DNA of 22,567 nt from Halomonas sp. UBA3074 (GCF_002366715.1 NZ_DFBS01000047.1:1-22567); one strand, 5' to 3'. Numbered from the stretch's first letter, positions 1 through 7,420 are shown. Notes: generated from the sequence alone by a model not told the origin. Translations and numbers: made by a program.

Positions 1-26
1 GCACTCAGAGTCTGCATCCAACCCCT

Positions 27-79
27 TATAAAATCCTCCCAGCACTGGGTTTGTATTAAACCCTCAGAGGGTTTTACCG
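27..79 (+). promoter_or_regulatory. Leader with mutually exclusive hairpins over the ribosome binding site
   Basis: A TATAAA (27-32) could be a -10 box, but no good -35 is visible. Downstream, three arms overlap in their pairing: GGGTTT (47-52) can pair with AAACCC (58-63), and AAACCCT (58-64) can pair with AGGGTTT (68-74). The last arm contains the purine-rich AGAGGG (66-71), which sits 8 bases before the ATG at 80 and is the likely ribosome binding site. One fold therefore hides the site and the other frees it. The pairings are read directly from the sequence; a regulatory role is inference. Confidence 0.35.
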
Positions 80-580
80 ATGGCTAGCGAAACAGCACTT
101 AATTTTTTACCCCAGGATCAGCTCACCTTAGCTTATTCGCAGGAAGCTCAGGAACTGTGCCGTTATCGCAGCTTAGCCCTTTGTTTTTTGACTTTTGATA
201 CCCCTATTAGTCAGTTGATGAACGCTATTGGTATCGAGTGCGAGCACCGGCTCAATAACTTAAAAGAGGTGGCAGCGCAGATGGCGTTTGAACTGCCTTT
301 AAATAGTAGCAAGCTAATAGATATTTCCGCTATCAATCAAAATATCAGGCATTTTTTTGTGGTGGATGAGAATAGGGGAAGGCAGCTGCTTATTGATGCG
401 GAAGAGGCGGCGAAAGCGTCTTCGATGATATTTAGCAAACTATTGAAAATCAATGCCGCACCTGAATTACGCCAGCTTTTAACCACGTTCGTAAAACAAA
501 AAAAGAGTGAGTATCGCGTGTTAAAGGAGTGTCGTGAGCAATGGAAGCTAGCGCTTCATGATCTGGGTCGTGCTTCTTAA
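80..580 (+). CDS. Hypothetical all-helical protein, possibly ferritin-like
   Basis: This 166-residue protein has no signal peptide or membrane segment, so it is probably cytoplasmic. I do not recognise the family. The composition suggests a bundle of long helices: about residues 12-40, 42-65, 95-125 and 130-162, with charged and hydrophobic residues alternating. An E53-x-x-H56 pair in the second helix and several glutamates (E22, E25) recall ferritin or rubrerythrin-like diiron bundles, but the matching ExxH in the last helix is not there, so metal binding is doubtful. ATG 80 is preferred because AGAGGG lies 8 bases upstream. The gene is followed 52 bases later by the diguanylate cyclase on the same strand, and the two may be co-transcribed. 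The coding potential looks sound; the functional suggestion is weak. Confidence 0.6.
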   Translation: MASETALNFLPQDQLTLAYSQEAQELCRYRSLALCFLTFDTPISQLMNAIGIECEHRLNNLKEVAAQMAFELPLNSSKLIDISAINQNIRHFFVVDENRGRQLLIDAEEAAKASSMIFSKLLKINAAPELRQLLTTFVKQKKSEYRVLKECREQWKLALHDLGRAS

Positions 581-632
581 AAGTGCCATGGCTTGTTTGT
601 TTTTCTCTATTTTCGCTTAGGAGGGCATGAAG

Positions 633-1634
633 ATGACCATGCCGGTAAAACACCACCCTGATATTTTGAGTAATATTGAGGATGACGCAGGTTCAACGAT
701 GCAATTCCTGTGGGATTTCTATCCGGTGCCCATGATGGTTGTTCGTATTGAAGCGGCAGGTCATGTCGTCGTAGAGGCAGTCAATCCAGCACAGAAAGCG
801 ATGTTGAGTAGCCATAAAACAGGCGAGGGACAACACCTGTCTCATCTGTTTCCTGCCTTTCTATGCGATGAGTTGGCTGCCAATTGCGCTCGCTGTGTGG
901 CAGAAGGCGGGCCGATCCAATACGAAACGGCGGGTGGAGATAGTAGCGCTGAACCGCAGTGGAGCACTTCTCGGGTGCTAATCAAGCCCATTCGAAGTCA
1001 AGGTGGCGTAATTACCCATATGCTCTGCATTGGTCATGGCCTTAGTAGAGATCACCGTTCGATAGCCTCCCGTTCTTTTGAAGCAGAGCTTGAGCGCCGA
1101 GTGGTGGAACGCACCGATGAATTGACGACGATTAATCGTCAACTGAGTTATTTAGCGACGCATGATTGGCTCACAGAAACCTATAACCGCCGACACTTGC
1201 TTGAAATGGCGACGACGGAGTTCAAACGGGTTCACCGTTATGGCTTATCGCTTGGCTTGCTAATGCTCGATATTGATCACTTTAAATCAATCAATGATGA
1301 AGAGGGGCACGAGGCGGGTGACCAAGCATTGCAAGCGGTCGCCAGCGCAATTCGGACAACCGTTCGCGAATGTGATTTGGTGGGTCGCTATGGCGGGGAT
1401 GAATTTATCATTGTGTTACCCGAAACGGATCTCCAAGGAGCGCGTGCGATTGCCGAGCGGTTAAGAAGTACGTTGAAGGACGCTAATCTTTCTATCAGTG
1501 CTGGTATTGCGACGCTGAGACCTAGTGATAAAACGATAAACGAGCTGATCAATCGCGCGGATCATTTATTATTGGGGGCCAAGCGCAATGGCCGTAACCG
1601 CATAGAGAGTGCTTCTCTATCGCTAATACCTTAA
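633..1634 (+). CDS. PAS-GGDEF diguanylate cyclase
   Basis: The protein makes cyclic di-GMP from two GTP and is predicted to be cytoplasmic. The N-terminal part (about residues 20-140) resembles a PAS sensor fold. A short coiled-coil linker (ELERRVVERTDEL) leads to the GGDEF domain, which begins with the usual HDWLT...YNRR motif near residue 177. The active-site loop is an intact GGDEF (about 254-258). The inhibitory site RxxD (RECD, about 245-248) stands exactly five residues before it, so product inhibition is expected. An in-frame ATG at 627 is only one base from the AGGAGGG at 619-625; the ATG at 633 has a 7-base spacing and is preferred. No EAL domain and no membrane segment are present. 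The signal sensed by the PAS region cannot be told from sequence. Confidence 0.92.
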   Translation: MTMPVKHHPDILSNIEDDAGSTMQFLWDFYPVPMMVVRIEAAGHVVVEAVNPAQKAMLSSHKTGEGQHLSHLFPAFLCDELAANCARCVAEGGPIQYETAGGDSSAEPQWSTSRVLIKPIRSQGGVITHMLCIGHGLSRDHRSIASRSFEAELERRVVERTDELTTINRQLSYLATHDWLTETYNRRHLLEMATTEFKRVHRYGLSLGLLMLDIDHFKSINDEEGHEAGDQALQAVASAIRTTVRECDLVGRYGGDEFIIVLPETDLQGARAIAERLRSTLKDANLSISAGIATLRPSDKTINELINRADHLLLGAKRNGRNRIESASLSLIP

Positions 1635-1731
1635 TCACCGGGAGTGAACGCTCCTTCGCTGCTTTAAGTAGCGCTTGCACCCAACCTGCTATCGCGGTAC
1701 TAACAGTTATCTCTTAGCTTTGGATAACGCA

Positions 1732-2490
1732 ATGAAAATGCTGCTGCGATGGCTGCTCACACTGGTCGCGCTTTTAGCGCTGCTGCTAGCAGGGCCCGTT
1801 TGGCTCTTGGCCAGTAACCAAGTCAACACCGATGGGCACTGGTCATCCTTGGATCGCAGTTCCGCTGGGATCGCGCCGTCTCCCGCTGCTTATTCCGAAG
1901 CGGTGGTACAGGTCTATTCTGCCCGTGCTTATAACTGGCGTGGCGCATTTGGTGAACATATCTGGATCGCGACAAAAGCTGAAGGCGCTGATAGCTACCG
2001 GCTGCATCAAGTGTTGAGCTGGCGTCGTCCCACCGTGGTGTCTTCTATCGATACGCCTGACCGTGCCTGGTTTGGTAACCCCCCGACGCTGCTGGCAGAT
2101 TATCGCGGTAATGCCGCGGCACAGTTAATACCTGACATAGAAACGGCTGCGACCAACTACCCGCAGGCGGACCTCTACCGTGTATGGCCTGGTCCTAACA
2201 GCAATAGCTTTATTGCCTGGGTAATTCGTGAAGTACCAGGGTTTGACGTCACGCTGCCCGTCACCGCTATCGGTAAGGACTATATTTTCAACGGCGTCTT
2301 AGCCGCCGCACCTAGTGGCACCGGCTACCAACTTTCGTTAGGGGGAGTGGCCGGTATTATGCTGGCGTTGGAAGAAGGGGTCGAAATTAACGTCCTCGGC
2401 TTGAGTTTTGGTATTGACGTCATGCGGCCTGCCCTGAAGCTACCCGGTATAGGGCGGCTTGGAATGCCTGCCAAGGTATTGGGGAGCTAA
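1732..2490 (+). CDS. DUF3750 domain-containing membrane-anchored protein
   Basis: This 252-residue protein begins with a single hydrophobic segment (about residues 3-27, leucine and alanine rich) that should act as a signal anchor, leaving the rest in the periplasm. I recognise the body as DUF3750: features include W-R-G-x-F-G-E-H-x-W near the start of the domain, RVWPGPNSNSF in the middle, and a glycine-rich LSLGGVAGIMLALEEG stretch near the end. The biochemical role of the family is not known to me. A longer reading frame opens at 1675, but its extra 19 residues are not signal-like; the ATG at 1732 places the hydrophobic segment at the N-terminus. The gene stands alone between the cyclase and the toxin-antitoxin pair. 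Confidence 0.8.
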   Translation: MKMLLRWLLTLVALLALLLAGPVWLLASNQVNTDGHWSSLDRSSAGIAPSPAAYSEAVVQVYSARAYNWRGAFGEHIWIATKAEGADSYRLHQVLSWRRPTVVSSIDTPDRAWFGNPPTLLADYRGNAAAQLIPDIETAATNYPQADLYRVWPGPNSNSFIAWVIREVPGFDVTLPVTAIGKDYIFNGVLAAAPSGTGYQLSLGGVAGIMLALEEGVEINVLGLSFGIDVMRPALKLPGIGRLGMPAKVLGS

Positions 2491-2521
2491 CTGCCTCAAT
2501 GGTAAGGGCATGAATCTATGT

Positions 2522-2550
2522 TTGCAGATATTTTTATAAGTATCTAGTAT
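2522..2550 (+). promoter_or_regulatory. Candidate promoter of the toxin-antitoxin operon
   Basis: TTGCAG (2522-2527) and TAGTAT (2545-2550) are separated by 17 bases, a fair sigma-70 arrangement in an AT-rich island within GC-richer surroundings. ATATTT (2528-2533) and AAATAT (2555-2560) form an inverted repeat flanking the -10, a plausible site for autoregulation by the Xre-type antitoxin. Both points are inferred from sequence only. Confidence 0.4.
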
Positions 2551-2576
2551 TTGTAAATATAGAGCGAGGGGGAAGT

Positions 2577-2975
2577 ATGCAACCAGCCATCGATATTACT
2601 CAAAATAAGCGCGCAGCGGCGGCGGGCTTAAAGGCGGCGGTGCGCATTCTCGATAAATGGCGTGCGTCTGGTGAACAGGGCGAGGCGATTTTGCGTGTCT
2701 CACACAGTACTTATGCCCGGGCGCGGCGGAGTGACTTGGCTGAAATTAAGTTGGATAGCGACCAGCTGACCCGCGTTAGCTATGTGCTCAATATTCATGC
2801 CGCCCTGCGTATGTTGTTTGACAATCCTGAGAACCTTTATGGGTTCGTCAATATGATGAATCATAATCCTTATTTTAATGGCCGTACGCCGTTGGAAATA
2901 ATGGGATCAGGCGACTTCGCGGCGCTGTATGAAACGTTTAAGCGCATCGATAGCCTGCGGGGAAGCCAGTGGTAA
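2577..2975 (+). CDS. MbcA/ParS/Xre-family antitoxin of a RES-Xre module
   Basis: This 132-residue protein matches the antitoxin partner of RES-domain toxins. The N-terminal half is a short Xre-like helix-turn-helix region (around ILRVSHSTYARARRS, residues 37-53). The C-terminal half is the toxin-binding DUF2384-type domain, recognisable from NPYFNGRTPLEIM followed by a helical tail ending at SLRGSQW. In this family the antitoxin blocks the toxin active site, and the complex usually represses its own promoter. The start is clear: GAGGGGGA at 2566-2573 precedes the ATG by 3 bases. Its stop overlaps the toxin start by seven bases, which indicates translational coupling. Identification of the family is strong because of the adjacent RES gene; the DNA-binding role here is inferred. 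Confidence 0.88.
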   Translation: MQPAIDITQNKRAAAAGLKAAVRILDKWRASGEQGEAILRVSHSTYARARRSDLAEIKLDSDQLTRVSYVLNIHAALRMLFDNPENLYGFVNMMNHNPYFNGRTPLEIMGSGDFAALYETFKRIDSLRGSQW

Positions 2976-3688
2976 ACGCCATTGATCTGCCTCAATTACC
3001 CTCGCGAGAAGTGACCGGCTATCGGTTGGTTAACAGTAAGTTCCCGCCTATTGATCTGTTTGATGATGTGGCCAGTGCCGATGAGTTTTTGGCGCTACAT
3101 GCGCTTCAGGCATTAACGAATCCACGTTTACAAAATGAAGTGGGTAACTTAGCGCTGCTGCCTCCGGAACAGATCCCTTTTGGAATACGGGGCTGCTCAT
3201 ATGCGGTTGCGCCGTTTACCCATGTAAACCCTCAGGGTTCCCGCTTTAGCGATGGTAGTTTCGGTGTGCTCTACTTTGCCGATAGGGTAGAAACCGCTAT
3301 TGCCGAAGTGACGTTCCACCAGCAATTATACTGGGAGAAAGTGCCAGAATTGCACTACGAACGGTTTGTCTTTCGGGGTTTAAAGGGCATCTTTAATGAG
3401 GAAGATTTAACCGATGCGGAGGGGTTGCCGATTAAGCACGCTGTTTATTCGCCCGAGGATTACTCGGTGTCACAGCCGTTCGGCGCCAGCATACGTAAGC
3501 AAGGTGGAGGGCTCCGCTATCACTCTGTCCGCTACCCAGGCGCTCGCTGCTGGGCGCTAATGACGCCGCGTAGCGTGACCGACATTATCCAGACCTCACA
3601 TCTAGAAATGATCTGGAACGGCACTATCACTCAGGTCAACCATCTGCGCTCTTACCCGCATCGCATTCATGACGGTAGGCGCGATTGA
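2969..3688 (+). CDS. RES-domain toxin
   Basis: RES toxins act on NAD+ (degradation or ADP-ribosyl transfer) and halt growth when not neutralised. The 239-residue protein shows the three residues that name the family: R19 in GYRLVN, E113 in ETAIAEV, and S186 in YHSVRYPG. It also has the characteristic GVLYFAD strand with Y102, and SRF at 91-93. All are present, so the toxin appears intact. It starts with GTG at 2969, overlapping the antitoxin stop by seven bases, with GGAAG at 2961-2965 as a weak binding site; this would keep toxin translation low and tied to the antitoxin. The length is slightly greater than many family members (about 150-230 residues). It ends 20 bases before the convergent mntR gene. 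Confidence 0.9.
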   Translation: MVNAIDLPQLPSREVTGYRLVNSKFPPIDLFDDVASADEFLALHALQALTNPRLQNEVGNLALLPPEQIPFGIRGCSYAVAPFTHVNPQGSRFSDGSFGVLYFADRVETAIAEVTFHQQLYWEKVPELHYERFVFRGLKGIFNEEDLTDAEGLPIKHAVYSPEDYSVSQPFGASIRKQGGGLRYHSVRYPGARCWALMTPRSVTDIIQTSHLEMIWNGTITQVNHLRSYPHRIHDGRRD

Positions 3689-3708
3689 GTCATCAACACT
3701 GTGGGAAG

Positions 3709-4185
3709 CTACTGCTGATGTTGTTCGGTAAAGCGTTGCATAATAGCGAGCGTTTCATCGCTAACATGATGCTCCATGCCTTCTGCATCAATACGCGCAG
3801 TGGCATCGTTGACCCCAAGGGCTCGCAAGAAATGTAAGACAATATCGTGCCGAGCCCGTGACGTTTCTGCCATCTTTTGACCTGCCTCGGTCAAAAATAG
3901 AGAGCGGTAAGGTTTGCTAGTGACCAATTCAAGTTCATTTAAACGCCTGATCATTTTAGAGACGGTTGCCTGACTAACCGCCATGCGGTTGGCGATATCG
4001 GCTGCACGGGCTTCACCACGGTGCGCTAATAAATCACCAATCAGCTCAACATAGTCCTCGATCAGCTCGGTTTCATGGGCATTACGTACCGTTGCATATT
4101 GCTGTGCGTGCTGCTCCACGGGCGGAAGAGCATCACCAGAAATGCTTGGGGCGTTTAACGGAGCGTTCGGATTAGAATCAGTCAT
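3709..4185 (-). CDS. mntR: Manganese-responsive transcriptional regulator MntR
   Basis: This 158-residue DtxR-superfamily repressor senses Mn(II) and shuts off manganese uptake genes. A winged helix-turn-helix occupies about residues 58-100 (ADIANRMAVSQATVSKMIRR). The metal site is visible in H113 and in EGMEHHVSDE with E135, E138 and H139. The sequence follows E. coli MntR closely, including the VEQH...VRNAHETELIEDYVEL N-terminal section, and the length is almost the same (155 there). The frame is open up to 4260, but the ATG at 4185 gives the family length. No Shine-Dalgarno sequence precedes this ATG, and a perfect TATAAT lies 6 bases upstream, suggesting a leaderless message. It is divergent from a metal ABC operon that it very likely controls. 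Confidence 0.93.
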   Translation of the reverse strand: MTDSNPNAPLNAPSISGDALPPVEQHAQQYATVRNAHETELIEDYVELIGDLLAHRGEARAADIANRMAVSQATVSKMIRRLNELELVTSKPYRSLFLTEAGQKMAETSRARHDIVLHFLRALGVNDATARIDAEGMEHHVSDETLAIMQRFTEQHQQ

Positions 4186-4191
4186 TGGTAA

Positions 4192-4197
4192 ATTATA
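4192..4197 (-). promoter_or_regulatory. Candidate -10 box for leaderless mntR transcript
   Basis: Read on the minus strand, a perfect TATAAT ends six bases before the ATG of mntR, so transcription would begin at or next to the A of the start codon. No convincing -35 is seen at 16-18 bases. A TTGTTA at 4211-4216 is too close (13 bases). Confidence 0.4.
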
Positions 4198-4262
4198 TCG
4201 GAAGCAGTGGTAACAATCATTGGATAGAAGTTGGGATAGTAGCGTATTTATGCGAAACATTG

Positions 4263-4276
4263 TTAGCCAAGGCTAA
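4263..4276. promoter_or_regulatory. MntR-box-like palindrome
   Basis: TTAGCC-AA-GGCTAA is a perfect inverted repeat in the divergent interval between mntR and the metal ABC operon. Its core AGCCAAGGCT differs by one base from the AGCAAAGGCT core of the enterobacterial MntR box as I remember it. It lies just upstream of a possible promoter for the transporter: TTGCAC (4282-4287) and TACAGT (4306-4311), 18 bases apart. Location, symmetry and neighbouring genes all fit an operator for MntR. Confidence 0.7.
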
Positions 4277-4341
4277 ACTGTTTGCACAAAGCTTTTTTAT
4301 TGAGCTACAGTCTACCTATGGGCAACGCAGAAGGAGAGGCA

Positions 4342-5262
4342 ATGAACAAGCGCAGTTTAGGTATGGCGTTGAGCCTGCCGCTTTGGCTAAGTGCTGCCAT
4401 GGTCAGTGCTAACGAGGAGCAGGGCGCATCATCCCCTATTGAGGTTGCCGTGACTTTTTCTGTGCTGGGTGACTTGGTAACGCGAGTGGCGGGCGAAGAC
4501 GCCAATGTGTCGGTACTTACACCGATTGGCGCCGAAGTACATGAGTGGGAGTTAACGCCGAGTAATTTCGCCGCGCTGGAGACAGCCGATGTCGTTTTTT
4601 ATAACGGCTATCAGCTTGAGCAGTGGATGCCTCAAGTAGAGGCGACCGTTTTAGAAGGCGTTCCTCTGATTGCGGTAGCGGAAGCGTCCGGTTATCCCAC
4701 CCAAGCCATTGTCACCGGTGATTTGGAAGGCGATACCGACCCTCATTTATGGATGGATCCCCGCGCGGCCTCGGCCTATGTGAAGGCTATTGCCGACCAG
4801 TTGGCCAAGGCACTGCCCGCGGAAGCCGAGGATTTCGAGGCACGCGCCCGTTCACTAACGACCGAATTAGATGCGTTACACGGCGAGCTTAAGGAGCGCT
4901 TAAGCAGCATTCCAGAAGAGCGCCGGGTACTGCTTAGTAGTGAAGCGGCATTTCTCTATTTCTCTGATGCCTATCAATTCGATCATGATGGCATTTGGGG
5001 CACCAATGCCGAAACCGAGGGATCGCCCCGCCAGCTCATGCGTGTAGTAGATATGATCAATGAGCGGCAACCCATCGCGCTGTTTTGGGAAAGCACTATT
5101 TCTGACCGACATGTGACCAGCCTGGCGCGGGATACGGGTGTCGAAGTGGCGGGGCCTCTTTACGTGGACTCATTGAGCGAACCCGATGGGGAAGCGGGTG
5201 ATTATTTCACCATGATGCGCCACAACGTAGAACTGTTGCGCCAAACATTGGCAACCGAGTAA
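4342..5262 (+). CDS. Manganese-type metal ABC transporter substrate-binding protein
   Basis: This periplasmic protein of the ZnuA/PsaA/TroA (cluster A-I) family captures a divalent metal and delivers it to the membrane permease. It is 306 residues long, with a Sec signal peptide (about 1-23, cleavage near VSA-NE). The four metal ligands are visible at H67 (AEVHEW), H135 (DPHLWMDP), E201 (SSEAAFLYFS) and D276 (YVDSLSE). Glutamate at the third position is the pattern of Mn/Fe binders such as PsaA; zinc binders usually have histidine there. No long His/Asp-rich loop of the ZnuA type is present. The start is fixed by AAGGAG at 4331-4336; an upstream ATG at 4282 would bury the signal peptide. It is the first gene of a three-gene operon next to mntR, comparable to sitA or mntA. 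Confidence 0.92.
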   Translation: MNKRSLGMALSLPLWLSAAMVSANEEQGASSPIEVAVTFSVLGDLVTRVAGEDANVSVLTPIGAEVHEWELTPSNFAALETADVVFYNGYQLEQWMPQVEATVLEGVPLIAVAEASGYPTQAIVTGDLEGDTDPHLWMDPRAASAYVKAIADQLAKALPAEAEDFEARARSLTTELDALHGELKERLSSIPEERRVLLSSEAAFLYFSDAYQFDHDGIWGTNAETEGSPRQLMRVVDMINERQPIALFWESTISDRHVTSLARDTGVEVAGPLYVDSLSEPDGEAGDYFTMMRHNVELLRQTLATE

Positions 5263-5268
5263 CTAGCG

Positions 5269-6096
5269 ATGGCAACTACCTTTGGCGATACACTCGTTGC
5301 GATTGATGTAAAAAATCTTTACGCGGCCTATCAGCGCCAGCCTGTACTTGAAAACATTAACCTGCAATTTCCAGCCGGAAAGTGGACGGCCATTGTAGGC
5401 CCTAATGGGGCCGGTAAATCGACGCTTTTTCATGTGCTCACCGGGAGCATGAAGGCGTTGCGGGGCAGTGTACAGGCGTTTGGTGAGCCCATTACAACGC
5501 ACCGTAAAGCGGGGCATATCGCTTATATGGCTCAGCGCGAAGCGATTGAATGGGATTTTCCTGTATCGGTGTGGGAAACCGTGATGGGAGGGCGTTACGG
5601 CCATATGCGCAACGACCCCTTATGGCGTCGCCTACTGCCTGCCCGGTGGTACCATCCTCGTCATGGTGAAGCCGTGCATCGAGCGTTGGAGGCGGTAGAT
5701 ATGCTGGCGCTGGCTAAACGCCCGATTGGCGCACTTTCCGGTGGCCAGAAAAAGCGTGTTCTACTGGCTCGCACGCTTGCACAGCAGGCTAATATTTTGT
5801 TGCTGGATGAGCCGTTGGCGGGCGTTGACCCTCCCAGTGAACGGTTGATTTTAGATGTGCTGGCGAGAGAACGAGAGGCCGGGAGGACCGTCATTATGGT
5901 CACTCACGATATGCCTGGTGCTCGTCGTCACGTGGATCACGTGGTACTGATCAACCGCTTTATTCGTGGGGTAGGCGCACCAGATGAAATGCTCAGCGAT
6001 GCCAAGTTAGCTGAGTTGGCGGTGAGCTCTACCGAACAATCGGTGTACGACATGGCGGCCGATAAAGCGTCTTCTTTTACGGTAGCGCAGGGGTAA
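5269..6096 (+). CDS. Manganese-type metal ABC transporter ATP-binding protein
   Basis: This 275-residue cytoplasmic ATPase powers the metal importer. All nucleotide-binding motifs are intact: Walker A GPNGAGKST (44-52), Q-loop Q89, signature LSGGQ (156-160), Walker B ILLLDE (176-181) and the H-loop histidine H213 in VTHDM. The region AYMAQREAIEWDFPVSVWETV is typical of the Mn/Zn/Fe chelate ATPases (MntB, SitB, ZnuC group). The gene begins six bases after the binding-protein stop, and its own stop is four bases before the permease start, so the three genes form one transcription unit. The substrate assignment rests on the glutamate ligand in the binding protein and on the neighbouring mntR. 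Confidence 0.93.
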   Translation: MATTFGDTLVAIDVKNLYAAYQRQPVLENINLQFPAGKWTAIVGPNGAGKSTLFHVLTGSMKALRGSVQAFGEPITTHRKAGHIAYMAQREAIEWDFPVSVWETVMGGRYGHMRNDPLWRRLLPARWYHPRHGEAVHRALEAVDMLALAKRPIGALSGGQKKRVLLARTLAQQANILLLDEPLAGVDPPSERLILDVLAREREAGRTVIMVTHDMPGARRHVDHVVLINRFIRGVGAPDEMLSDAKLAELAVSSTEQSVYDMAADKASSFTVAQG

Positions 6097-6100
6097 TAAC

Positions 6101-7036
6101 GTGGCAGAATTAATGGCAACACTTGGCCTATTCGGCGATGCGTTGGTGAGCGGGCTCATTGCCGCCATCATGGTTATTGTCAATTTATTTCCCGCTAGCA
6201 TTTCAGATGCTTTCCAGTACGCCTTTATGCAGCGCGCCTTATTAACCTCGGTGTTGGTGGGGGCTATCTGCGGTATTTTATCCTGCTACGTGGTGCTTAA
6301 GCGCTGGTCACTTCTAGGCGATGCGATCTCTCATGCGGTGCTGCCGGGGGTGGCCATTGCCTATCTGTTAGGCTGGCCCTTCTTTATTGGCGCGTTTATT
6401 ACCGGTGCACTGACTTCCGTGGGCATTGGCGCTATTGAGCGCCACACCCGGATTAAATCGGACGCGGCAATGGGGTTGATGTTCACTGGGGCTTTTGCGC
6501 TGGGTATTGTGATTATCAGCAAAATCGCTTCAAGCACCCATCTCATGCATATTTTATTTGGCAACGTGCTGGGCGTTCAGCAATCGGCACTATTGCTGAC
6601 CTTAGTGGCCAGCGTGATTGCTTTGCTGGTGGTGTGGCTCGCTTATCGGCCGTTGCTGCTCTACGCGTTTGACCCCCAGCAGGCCCAGGCGCTGGGTTTT
6701 AACACCAGCGTGATTCACTACGGTTTGATCTTGCTGCTGACGCTTACCATCGTGGCGAGTTTAGAAACGGTGGGCATTATTTTAGTCGTAGCGATGCTGA
6801 TTACCCCAGGGGCCACGGCGCACCTGCTCACAGATCGATTTAAAACCATGATGCTGATTTCGGTGGGTGTTGGGGTTAGCTCAGCGGTGATAGGTCTGTG
6901 GCTTTCGGTCGTGCTTGATGTAGCTTCTGGCGGCACCATTGTACTGGTCGCCACCAGCTGTTTCTTTATCGCACTACTGTTTTCGCCAAAGCACGGTGTA
7001 GTGATGCGCCAGTGGCGTCGCTGGCGCATGGGCTGA
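6101..7036 (+). CDS. Manganese-type metal ABC transporter permease (ABC-3 family)
   Basis: This 311-residue inner-membrane protein has about eight or nine hydrophobic segments and would form the metal channel as a homodimer. The ABC-3 family signature is clear in LLGDAISHAVLPGVAIAYLL (72-91, the ATPase coupling loop) and in the ETVGIILVVAMLITPGATA stretch. Translation probably starts at GTG 6101, four bases after the ATPase stop; an ATG follows at 6113. Compared with typical family members, which begin close to the FMQRALL motif (residues 42-48 here), there is an extra N-terminal hydrophobic helix of roughly 25 residues. It is the last gene of the operon and converges with the PII-like gene after 30 bases. 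Confidence 0.92.
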   Translation: MAELMATLGLFGDALVSGLIAAIMVIVNLFPASISDAFQYAFMQRALLTSVLVGAICGILSCYVVLKRWSLLGDAISHAVLPGVAIAYLLGWPFFIGAFITGALTSVGIGAIERHTRIKSDAAMGLMFTGAFALGIVIISKIASSTHLMHILFGNVLGVQQSALLLTLVASVIALLVVWLAYRPLLLYAFDPQQAQALGFNTSVIHYGLILLLTLTIVASLETVGIILVVAMLITPGATAHLLTDRFKTMMLISVGVGVSSAVIGLWLSVVLDVASGGTIVLVATSCFFIALLFSPKHGVVMRQWRRWRMG

Positions 7037-7066
7037 AGCCAAGCGGCATACTGAACGTTCGACTAT

Positions 7067-7420
7067 CTAAGCCTGCGGCTGATCAGCTTGACCCGTAAGC
7101 GATTTGATTTGATTTTTGACACCCACCGCATCTTCAACATCGAGCTGAAAAGCGATACCCGTGCCGGGGGTCTCATCAAATTCGCCCACCCGTGCTATTG
7201 CTTCAAGAATATGCCGACTACGGTGCTCTTCAGACAGAAATAGCAGCATATCCCGTTGCGCGGTAATCTCCATGCCAAAAATGCCGTGGGCTTTGTTTAA
7301 CCCTTCGCCGCGGGCATTGTTAATAACGGTCGAACCTGTAGCACCTGCTTGTCGAGCAGCGTCAAGAATGGCATCGGTTAATTCTACTTCCACCATGGCG
7401 ACAATGAGTTTAAAGCGCAT
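7067..7420 (-). CDS. PII-like signalling protein (GlnB/GlnK superfamily)
   Basis: This 117-residue protein follows the PII fold: a first strand (KLIVAMVE), a helix, TGSTVINNARGEGL matching the TGMTV...GFGR stretch of GlnB, a T-loop region (about 41-56), a second strand (DMLLFLS), a helix, and a final strand (GIAFQLDVED). The T-loop is shorter than in GlnB and has no tyrosine at the uridylylation position. The nucleotide-binding loop TGKIGDGK of GlnB is replaced by GEFDETPGTG. It is therefore PII-like rather than a classical nitrogen regulator, and should trimerise and bind a nucleotide or other small ligand. AAGGAG lies 6 bases before the ATG. The gene overlaps the preceding DUF1538 gene by 11 bases, which suggests that it regulates those membrane proteins. 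Confidence 0.85.
   Translation of the reverse strand: MRFKLIVAMVEVELTDAILDAARQAGATGSTVINNARGEGLNKAHGIFGMEITAQRDMLLFLSEEHRSRHILEAIARVGEFDETPGTGIAFQLDVEDAVGVKNQIKSLTGQADQPQA

Noticed and set aside
4282..4341. Longer N-terminus for the metal-binding protein
   Set aside because: It would place 20 residues before the signal peptide and ignore the AAGGAG at 4331-4336.
4342..5262. Zinc-specific ZnuA
   Set aside because: The third ligand position is Glu201 rather than His, there is no His-rich loop, and the adjacent regulator is MntR rather than Zur.
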